DNA from: Acinetobacter sp.
Lineage (GTDB): Bacteria > Pseudomonadota > Gammaproteobacteria > Pseudomonadales > Moraxellaceae
Length of the DNA: 58,936 bases
Assembly: GCA_030152275.1 (NCBI GenBank)
Contig: JASLHF010000051.1
Coordinates: 1 to 58,936 of the forward strand
Direction of reading: 5' to 3'
Every line of letters begins with the position of its first letter. Position 1 is the stretch's first letter. Positions 52,690-58,936 of this stretch are shown piece by piece. The translations under genes and the position numbers were made by a program. The notes beneath the pieces are model-generated. The model was given only the letters and a program-made list of their open reading frames with translations, made no database searches and had not been told where the DNA came from.

Positions 52690-52707
52690 GGCAGGATCTC
52701 CCCTGCC
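52690..52707 (-). terminator. Intercistronic hairpin between pstS and pstC
   Basis: GGCAGG pairs with CCTGCC around six bases, followed on the minus strand by ATTGGTTTTT. The stem is short and the T-tract offset, so partial termination or protection of the pstS 3' end is likely. That would give more binding protein than transporter. Confidence 0.6.
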
Positions 52708-52726
52708 ATCAGTTCACCGATTCATT

Positions 52727-53752
52727 TTATTTAACCGCTTTGCCTGCTTTAAAGTCCGCTAGAACTTTTGCACGCTCTTTGTCTGACATAGAAATCAGAC
52801 CAGCTTTTTCTAATTTAGAGCCTTTGCCTGAAACTTTTTTGCTGATAAAGAATTCTGTGTATTCTTTCAGACCTTTGATTGATTTCAGGTGTTCACCTTT
52901 CACATAGAAGAACAATGGGCGTGAAACAGGGTAAGAACCGTTCAGAATTGTTTTCTCAGAAGGCGCTACATTGTTTACTGTTGCTACACGCAGCTTGTCA
53001 CGGTTTTGGTCATAGAAACCCAGACCAAATACACCCACTGCGCTTGGCGAAGTTTTCAAGCGAGCCAATGTTTCTGTATAGTCACCAGCGATTTCAATCA
53101 CTTTGCCGTCTTTACGGAAGTTAGAACATGCTTTTTTCTGAGCATCTTTGTCTAATTTTGCAAATGCTTCATATGTTTCACAGCCAGCATCAATCATTTT
53201 TTCTTGGAACACTTCACGTGTACCGTGGTTTGATGCAGGAATGACCAAAGTAATAGGTTCATTTGGCAATGCTGGATCAATTTGGTTCCAGCGGGTATAT
53301 GGGTTTGCAACCATTTTACCGTTAGAAGGCAGTTCTGCAGCTAAAGCAGCAAATACGTGCTGAGGGCGCAGTTTAAATGCTGCTTTTTTTACATTTGATG
53401 CAAATACAATGCCGTCATAACCAATTTTGATTTCTTGTACTTGGTTTACGCCTGCTTTTTTACACGCTTCTAATTCTGTAGATTTGATTTTGCGAGATGC
53501 GTTTGCAATATCAATCGTGTTGTCGCCAACACCGCTGCAGAATTGCTTTAAACCGCCTGAAGTACCGCCTGAACCAACGACTGGCGCTTTAAATTGCGGG
53601 AAAGTATTGCCAAATTCTTCAGCAACAATACTTGCATAAGGCAAAACTGTAGAAGAACCAGCAATTTGGATAGTATCACGTGCTGCGTTTGCAGTAGTCG
53701 CTGCAGCCGCGCCAGTTAGTGCCAAAGCAATTGCGATGTTATTAAAGCGCAT
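52727..53752 (-). CDS. pstS: Phosphate-binding protein PstS
   Basis: 341-residue periplasmic binding protein of the pst system. The signal peptide (MRFNNIAIALALTGAAAATT) ends at ANA. Phosphate-binding blocks are IAGSSTVLPYA, VGSGGTSGGLKQFC and IANASRKIKSTE. I start at the second ATG (53752), because GAGAG stands six bases before it and only one base before the first (53758). It heads the pstS-C-A-B operon downstream of a tandem PHO box. Confidence 0.95.
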   Translation of the reverse strand: MRFNNIAIALALTGAAAATTANAARDTIQIAGSSTVLPYASIVAEEFGNTFPQFKAPVVGSGGTSGGLKQFCSGVGDNTIDIANASRKIKSTELEACKKAGVNQVQEIKIGYDGIVFASNVKKAAFKLRPQHVFAALAAELPSNGKMVANPYTRWNQIDPALPNEPITLVIPASNHGTREVFQEKMIDAGCETYEAFAKLDKDAQKKACSNFRKDGKVIEIAGDYTETLARLKTSPSAVGVFGLGFYDQNRDKLRVATVNNVAPSEKTILNGSYPVSRPLFFYVKGEHLKSIKGLKEYTEFFISKKVSGKGSKLEKAGLISMSDKERAKVLADFKAGKAVK

Positions 53753-53844
53753 TCTCATCTCTCTTATTTGATGCAGTTTTAGGAGTACGCCACTTTTTAT
53801 TAAGTTTTGTACTTATTTCGATAACTGCATTTTGATTTTAGAAT

Positions 53845-53884
53845 ATGACAGATAAGTTACATCTTTATGACGATTTTATGATAT
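53845..53884 (-). promoter_or_regulatory. Tandem PHO box (PhoB binding sites) upstream of pstS
   Basis: On the minus strand, 7-base units spaced every 11 bases read ATATCAT, TCGTCAT, ATGTAAC and CTGTCAT (the last a perfect match to CTGTCAT), with four-base AT-rich spacers. This is the structure of two overlapping PHO boxes. It ends about 93 bases before the pstS start, and a -10-like TAAAAT or CAAAAT follows, as in Pho promoters, where the box replaces the -35. Confidence 0.8.
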
Positions 53885-54399
53885 TTCAACCCATCGCAAT
53901 CCATAACATTTTTTTTAATTAATTTCAAAAACTTAAGTCAACTTTAAAAACATTAAAATCTTAGATTAAATAAATACAGATGTAATATTTCATGTCTGCA
54001 CGCATCATAAAAACACAGAAAAAATTATATCCTGCCTTAAAATTATTGCAGTTTGATCTCAATTTGGCTGCAGCTGACTGAAAAATAGGATTAAAAATCA
54101 TAATAAGTAAAATATTCGCTGTGTTTTATTAAAAATAGCCATAAAAAAAGAAAACTCCGCAGAAAATCAAATAGACACAAAAAATTGAATAAATTCATAC
54201 CATTTTAGTCAAACCATCCTTCCTTGCTCTGCCAATACATGCAAAATTTCATATATTTTACCGTACTTTATCATCTCCCTCCTGACTCACAAACTTGCTG
54301 ATGCCAGCAGATTTAGCTCTTGCACATGCAAACACATAATCAGGCTTAATAATCAATTAAAACCCCACATACCTCCTCCCAACTTTACTTCAGACATAA
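53885..54399. other. AT-rich intergenic region between the pstS promoter and ddc
   Basis: About 515 bases with no frame that has a start, ribosome binding site and coding-like composition on either strand. It lies between the divergent pstS promoter region and the ddc terminator, and may only hold the distal pst control region. Confidence 0.6.
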
Positions 54400-54425
54400 A
54401 AAAGGAGCTCTATTGAGCTCCTTTT
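54400..54425 (-). terminator. Terminator of dat-ddc
   Basis: An 11-bp stem (AAAAGGAGCTC with GAGCTCCTTTT) around TATT. The T-run on the minus strand follows directly, 17 bases past the ddc stop. Confidence 0.88.
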
Positions 54426-54442
54426 CATACACATACAATCAA

Positions 54443-55975
54443 TTAATCAATTGCAGGCGTATAAGTACCATCAGCGATGGCATCTTTAATACGATCCGCT
54501 TCAGCAAGCACAAGAGCAAGCAAGTTCTTCACGTTATCTAAAGTCGCTACTGGGCTTAAAGTGGTCATTTTCAATGATTGAACTTGACCGACTTTAGTCA
54601 CACCAATATTCGCTTCACCACGGGCAAACAATTCGTCTGCCACGTTTTGGTTTAAGGTATCCAGTAATTCAGCTGGGTAGCCTTCAGGTACAACACGGAA
54701 CAATACAGATGCAAATTGCGGATCTACTAACATCTCTAAACCGTCTGTAGCATTGATATAATCTGCAACATCACGTGTTAGTTTTACACCGTGATCGATC
54801 ATAGAGCCATAAAGCTCTTCACCTAATGCTTCAACTGTCATCCACAATTTCAACGCATCAAAACGGCGAGTTGTTTGTAGTGATTTAGACACTAAGTTAG
54901 GAACGCCATGCTCTTCATCATAAGCTGAGTTCAAATACTCTGCTTCATAATGCATGAAACGGTAGTTCGTTTCATCTTTCAACAAGAACGCGCCGCATGA
55001 AATCGTTTGGAAATAATGTTTGTGGAAATCGAGTGTCACAGAATCAGACAATTCGATACCGTCAAGCATAGAACGATAGTCATTCGAAAGAATGAGTGCA
55101 CCGCCCCATGCTGCGTCGATGTGCATCCACGCGCCATATTTATTGGTGATTTCACGAATTTCTTTCAATTGATCGATTGCGCCTGCATCGGTTGTGCCCG
55201 CAGTTGCAACGACACATGCCACGATTTTGCCTTCAGACTGAAGGTGCGCCATGGTTTTCTCAAGTGCATCGACATCCATCTGTGCATTGCCGTTCACAGG
55301 AACAGTCACGACAGATTGGAAACCCATGCCCATCATCGCCATGTTCTTTTGCACAGAGAAATGCGCATTTTCAGAACAAATAACTTTAACGTTACGCATC
55401 GCTTCCGCAGGGATGCCATCACGCTGAACAGACCACGGATTGCCGTTTTCGTCTTTCCAGTTTTTAGCGATACATGCATCACGCGCAAGCAAAACACCCA
55501 TCAAGTTAGACTGTGTACCGCCAGAGGTGAATACACCTGCTTGACCTGCACCATAGCCAACTTTTTGACGAAGCCAATCGATTAACTGAACTTCCATCAA
55601 TGAACCCGCTGGGCTTTGATCCCATGAATCCATTGATTGGTTAGTCGCATTGATCAGCACTTCTGCGATTTGGCTGGTCACCATCGTCGGGCAGTGTAAA
55701 TGCGCAAGTGAGTGCGGATGATGTACTTTTAAGCTCTTATTTAAGAACAGCTCAACCATACGATCCAAAGACTTTTGCACACCAATGCCATCTTTAGATG
55801 GATTGAATGCAATCGCACTGCGAAGTTCTTTGATGCTGCCGCCGGTATACATTTTGTCATTTTGCAACCATGCAGAAACGGCTTTCACCGCTTCGCCCAT
55901 TGCCGACTGATAGTCAGCAATGGATTGTGCATCATTGCAGAATAACGCTTTACGATGTTCTGCAAAATCAACCAT
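54443..55975 (-). CDS. ddc: L-2,4-diaminobutyrate decarboxylase
   Basis: 510-residue PLP-dependent group II decarboxylase converting L-2,4-diaminobutyrate to 1,3-diaminopropane. The Schiff-base lysine is in SVTLDFHKHYFQ. FTSGGTQSNLMGVLLAR and WMHIDAAWGGALILSND are the cofactor-binding blocks. It lies two bases after dat, so both genes are translated together. This enzyme was first characterised in Acinetobacter, and its product is the major polyamine of the genus. Codon use suggests strong expression. Confidence 0.95.
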   Translation of the reverse strand: MVDFAEHRKALFCNDAQSIADYQSAMGEAVKAVSAWLQNDKMYTGGSIKELRSAIAFNPSKDGIGVQKSLDRMVELFLNKSLKVHHPHSLAHLHCPTMVTSQIAEVLINATNQSMDSWDQSPAGSLMEVQLIDWLRQKVGYGAGQAGVFTSGGTQSNLMGVLLARDACIAKNWKDENGNPWSVQRDGIPAEAMRNVKVICSENAHFSVQKNMAMMGMGFQSVVTVPVNGNAQMDVDALEKTMAHLQSEGKIVACVVATAGTTDAGAIDQLKEIREITNKYGAWMHIDAAWGGALILSNDYRSMLDGIELSDSVTLDFHKHYFQTISCGAFLLKDETNYRFMHYEAEYLNSAYDEEHGVPNLVSKSLQTTRRFDALKLWMTVEALGEELYGSMIDHGVKLTRDVADYINATDGLEMLVDPQFASVLFRVVPEGYPAELLDTLNQNVADELFARGEANIGVTKVGQVQSLKMTTLSPVATLDNVKNLLALVLAEADRIKDAIADGTYTPAID

Positions 55976-55977
55976 TA

Positions 55978-57351
55978 TTACGCGCCTCGAGTCGCAACTA
56001 GAGCTTCAGCAACTGCTTTCTTAAAGCGAACAATTACTTCTTCACATTCAGCTTGATTGATGATCAATGGGCAAAGTAAACGAATCACTGTACCGTTACG
56101 GCCACCTTTTTCTAACAACAATTTGTTGTTAAAGCAGGCTGCTTGGATGGCTGCTGACAATTGAGAATCACCAGGGAATGCACCCATGTGATCCGCTTTT
56201 TGACGTTCGTCAACAATCTCAACACCAATCATCAAACCGCGGCCACGCACATTACCGATACATGGGAATTCAGCAGCTAATTTTTTAATTTCAGCTTGTA
56301 AGAAATCACCACGCTCTTGCGCGTTTTGAGCCAAGTTTTGTTCTTTAATGGTTTTGATCGTTGCAAGACCAGTACCCATTGCCAATTGGTTACCACGGAA
56401 AGTACCGGTGTGACCCGCAGGCTGCCAAGCATCAAACTTACGCTTAATACCCAGTACTGCAAGCGGCAAGCTGCCGCCTACGGCTTTAGACATCACCACG
56501 ACATCAGGCTCAATACCAGCATGTTCAAAGGCAAACATTTTACCTGAACGTGCAAAACCGGCTTGTACTTCGTCAAGAATCAACACAATGTTGTGCTTTT
56601 CAGTCACTTCGCGGATTTTCTTTAACCATTTTACAGGTGCAGTTACCACACCGCCTTCACCTTGGATCGCTTCCAAGATTACAGCAGCCGGTTTTGTTAC
56701 ACCGCTTTCTACGTCTTCAATGAAGTTTTCGAAATAATACGTTAATGCATCCACACCCGCTTCACCGCCAATGCCTAATGGGCAACGGTATTCATGCGGA
56801 TACGGCATAAATTGGACACCTGGCATTAAGCCATTCACAGCGTTTTTAGCCGACAAGTTGCCTGTCATTGCTAAAGCGCCATGCGTCATACCGTGATAGC
56901 CGCCTGAGAAGCTAATCACTGAACTGCGGCCAGTGTACGTTTTTGCTAATTTAATTGCTGCTTCTGTGCCATCTGCACCAGACGGGCCACAGAACTGCAA
57001 ACAGTATTCTTCTTTACCGCCTGGCAATTGCTCAAGCAATGCTTCAGTAAATGCATCTTTTAAAGGCGTCGTTAAATCCAAAGTATGCAATGGGAGGCCA
57101 CTTGCAAGTGTGTCTTGGATACTTTGAATTACCGCAGGATGATTATGGCCTAATGCCAGTGTTCCTGCCCCAGCTAAACAATCGAGGTACTCAGTACCTT
57201 CAACATCGGTAACCCAACAACCTAAAGCTTTTGCTATCGCAAGTGGAAGCTTGCGTGGATAGCTACGAACATTGGATTCCATCTGACTTTGGCGAGTCAG
57301 GTAGTATTCGTTAGTAGAATTAGCGGCAGGGTTTACAGAAGAAACGCTCAT
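55978..57351 (-). CDS. dat: Diaminobutyrate-2-oxoglutarate aminotransferase
   Basis: 457-residue class III PLP aminotransferase that transfers the amino group of glutamate to aspartate 4-semialdehyde, giving L-2,4-diaminobutyrate. Cofactor motifs are QFCGPSGADGTEAAIKLAKT, split at the phosphate cup, LILDEVQAGFARSGK, and the Schiff-base lysine in VVMSKAVGGSLPLAV. It is the first gene of dat-ddc. Together they supply 1,3-diaminopropane. Acinetobactin or other siderophore genes are not near. Confidence 0.95.
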   Translation of the reverse strand: MSVSSVNPAANSTNEYYLTRQSQMESNVRSYPRKLPLAIAKALGCWVTDVEGTEYLDCLAGAGTLALGHNHPAVIQSIQDTLASGLPLHTLDLTTPLKDAFTEALLEQLPGGKEEYCLQFCGPSGADGTEAAIKLAKTYTGRSSVISFSGGYHGMTHGALAMTGNLSAKNAVNGLMPGVQFMPYPHEYRCPLGIGGEAGVDALTYYFENFIEDVESGVTKPAAVILEAIQGEGGVVTAPVKWLKKIREVTEKHNIVLILDEVQAGFARSGKMFAFEHAGIEPDVVVMSKAVGGSLPLAVLGIKRKFDAWQPAGHTGTFRGNQLAMGTGLATIKTIKEQNLAQNAQERGDFLQAEIKKLAAEFPCIGNVRGRGLMIGVEIVDERQKADHMGAFPGDSQLSAAIQAACFNNKLLLEKGGRNGTVIRLLCPLIINQAECEEVIVRFKKAVAEALVATRGA

Positions 57352-57832
57352 ATCGAATTACCATCTCTGATATGGGTTAATAGAAATAAGTCGGGTGACT
57401 TGCGGTCCTTTGACTCGGTGCTTTATAAAGAATCCAATTGATCAGTTTTTATCTAATAACTGACGCATAACTTGGAAGCCGGATGATACAGTTTTTTTAA
57501 GGAAAATAAACAACTTTTCTTTGCTAATTTCCCATTTCCTGCAAAAAAACTAATCTCATTTTCCAGCAGTTTAAATTATCATCTTACAATGTGACAGCAT
57601 AAAGAAAACCCTGTTATCTTAGACTTTTTTAAAAGTTATTGGGGTTTATTGTAAACTTCAAATATTTAGAACCCTAAGTTCATAATTTTTAATGCATAAA
57701 TTTAGACAATAACATCATTTACAAACCCTCCACACTTATTTCAAAATAAAAGCATCATTCGCAATTAAGCTTTCTTTAAGCAGAAATTTTTTTAATCTAA
57801 AAACGGCAATCTTTACAACAAAAGGGCAAATT
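57352..57832. promoter_or_regulatory. dat-SIMPL divergent intergenic region
   Basis: 480 bases without a gene. It must contain the dat promoter (minus) and that of the SIMPL gene (plus). A small hairpin, AAGTC-GGGT-GACTT, occurs at about 57390-57403 near the dat start, with a partial direct repeat of GACTTGCGG/GACTCGGTG. No known regulator motif is recognised. Confidence 0.35.
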
Positions 57833-58546
57833 ATGTATAAATTTTCTTCTTCAGCCTTTATCACAGCTTTACTGGCCGGCAGCACAGTGTTTGGCATGGC
57901 GCACGCCCAGCCCGCTGAAAGCCTGAACTACAATATTGTGAACATTCAGGCAGATGCTTCACGTCAAGTTTCAAATGATCTGATGAATTCGACTTTATAC
58001 ATTGAACGCAGCAACAAGCAGCCTGCAGAACTTGCTGCACAAATTACTCAATTGATGAATCAAGCTACGGCACTAGCGCACAAATATCCTAGCGTGAAAG
58101 TAGAAACAGGCGCTCAAAGCACCTACCCGATTTATAATGACGACAATCAAAAACTAAAAGAATGGCGCGGCCGTGCGGAAATTAATTTAGAAAGTACAGA
58201 CTTTAAAGCAGCCAGCCAGCTAATTAGTGAACTTCAGCAAAACTTCCAAACGCAATCTATCAGCTTTAGCGTTTCTGATACGCAGCGAAAAAAAGTGGAA
58301 AATGAACTGATTATTGAAGCTTCAAAGAATTTTCAGCAGCGCGCGCAGTCCATAGCGCAGGCATGGAATAAATCCGGCTACAATCTAGTCAACTTAAATT
58401 TGAATACCAGCGGCTATTATCCACGCCCAATTGCTATGCGCGCCAACAGCGCTAAATTTGCGGTGGCTGAGGCTCCTGTACAAGATATGGCCGGTGGTGA
58501 ATCAAAAATGACTGTGAGCGCCAATGGCACTGTACAGTTTAAATAA
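57833..58546 (+). CDS. Secreted SIMPL-domain (DUF541) protein
   Basis: 237-residue periplasmic protein. The signal peptide ends at MAHAQ. The mature chain follows the SIMPL/DUF541 pattern: an N-terminal strand region (IVNIQADASRQVSND), KVETGAQSTYPIYND, and the C-terminal block PVQDMAGGESKMTVSANGTVQF, split at the glycine turn. Family members include the oxidative-stress protein YggE, but their action is unknown. It lies between dat and an IS30-type element. Confidence 0.85.
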   Translation: MYKFSSSAFITALLAGSTVFGMAHAQPAESLNYNIVNIQADASRQVSNDLMNSTLYIERSNKQPAELAAQITQLMNQATALAHKYPSVKVETGAQSTYPIYNDDNQKLKEWRGRAEINLESTDFKAASQLISELQQNFQTQSISFSVSDTQRKKVENELIIEASKNFQQRAQSIAQAWNKSGYNLVNLNLNTSGYYPRPIAMRANSAKFAVAEAPVQDMAGGESKMTVSANGTVQFK

Positions 58547-58644
58547 TCGACGAATTTCCCATAGTAAAGCAGATGATTAATATCATTTAAAAGAGATTTT
58601 ATTTTTGCAATAATTGATTATTAAATACTTAGATTCTCAAATGA

Positions 58645-58936
58645 AGTGCAACAGAGATTAAATCATTGGAAGGAAGCAAGATGAGCTAGCATTCTGCTTC
58701 CGACCGACCAAAGTCAAAGTTGCATCATGAACTATACTCATCTTACCCAAGAAGAAAGATATCAGATTTCTACCTTGTTACGTGAAGGTTTTTCCAAGCG
58801 TCATATCGCTTGCAGACTGAATCGTTCACCTTCAACCATTTCCAGGGAAATCAATCGTAATCGAGCTAGAAACGGTTATTTCGCTAAACACGCAAATAAA
58901 ATTGCCCAAAGACGGCATTGTCCCAATCCTAAAAGA
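58645..58936 (+). mobile_element. IS30-family insertion sequence, left end (continues past window)
   Basis: A transposase of the IS30 type begins at 58727. The inverted repeat should lie just upstream, probably beginning near GCAACAGAGATTAAATC (from about 58648). An internal inverted pair GGAAGCA (58672-58678) and TGCTTCC (58695-58701) stands in front of the gene. The right end, target duplication and exact name are not visible. Confidence 0.7.
58727..58936 (+). CDS. IS30-family transposase, N-terminal part
   Basis: 70 codons remain open at the window edge. The N-terminal HTH that recognises IS30 ends is clear: LTQEERYQISTLLREGFSKR, followed by HIACRLNRSPSTISREINRN. The DDE catalytic domain lies beyond the window. 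Start ATG 58727 has no strong ribosome binding site but agrees with family N-termini (MNYTHLTQEER). Confidence 0.9.
   Translation, partial: MNYTHLTQEERYQISTLLREGFSKRHIACRLNRSPSTISREINRNRARNGYFAKHANKIAQRRHCPNPKR

Noticed and set aside
53885..54399. Possible small RNA or gene in the pstS-ddc gap
   Set aside because: No promoter-terminator pair or conserved-looking structure could be made out by eye.
55007..55585. Plus-strand 192-residue open frame opposite ddc
   Set aside because: It mirrors a strongly biased, highly expressed gene; long antisense frames are expected there and its composition (Cys/His/Arg-rich) is not protein-like.
57385..57425. Minus-strand string GCACCGAGTC near dat resembling the end of a Cas9 tracrRNA
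   Set aside because: Only about ten bases match, with no repeats, spacers or cas genes in the window; coincidence.

Overview
The window is chromosomal DNA of an Acinetobacter species (gammaproteobacterium, Moraxellaceae). Gene content and order support this: dat-ddc for 1,3-diaminopropane, a nudJ-mnmA-hflD-purB cluster, a pstS-C-A-B operon, an MCR_0457-type small periplasmic protein pair, an AmpG with a large extra domain, and moderately AT-rich DNA. The species is not resolved. All calls come from reading the sequence and family knowledge; no search was run.

Layout. (1) 1-3161 is the end of an integrated element at a tRNA-Val(GAC) gene. It holds a P4-type tyrosine integrase, an XRE regulator with operator-like repeats, an orphan lipoprotein and, at the window edge, an IS end that cuts a small gene. 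(2) 3208-15968 is mostly core: tgpA-DUF58-moxR, cstA with its DUF466 partner, efp/epmB divergent, and a PilZ-like/degenerate-EAL (FimX-like) pair. (3) 16660-23830 is an accessory type VI secretion cassette: a multi-HTH protein, vgrG, a Tli4-like immunity lipoprotein and a Tle4-like lipase. It is bounded on both sides by inverted pairs of 24-bp tandem repeats and abuts a decayed reading frame. (4) 23991-52625 is core with small lineage-specific genes: rpmE, an SBF transporter, gloA, ampG, a Lon-like protease, grxD, argD-like, a LysR gene, an NlpD-like gene, surE, dacC, a gamma carbonic anhydrase, a drug/metabolite transporter with a divergent XRE-cupin repressor, nudJ-mnmA-hflD-purB, tandemly duplicated membrane proteins, sohB and pstCAB. 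(5) 52727-58546 holds pstS behind a tandem PHO box, ddc-dat and a SIMPL-domain protein. (6) From about 58645 an IS30-family element starts and runs off the window.

How the genes work together. The pst genes form a phosphate-starvation operon, with a hairpin after pstS that probably lets the binding protein exceed the transporter. EF-P and its lysine-modifying enzyme EpmB are divergent neighbours. MoxR/DUF58/TgpA form an envelope module. AmpG, DacC and the NlpD-like protein all act on peptidoglycan turnover. Dat and Ddc carry out consecutive steps to 1,3-diaminopropane.

The most novel-looking parts are the T6SS cassette with its inverted 24-bp repeat termini, and inside it a protein built of repeated helix-turn-helix units whose last unit is thrown out of frame by a run of seven A. 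A stray 22-bp copy of the tRNA-Val anticodon arm lies 4.1 kb from the tRNA gene in inverted orientation.
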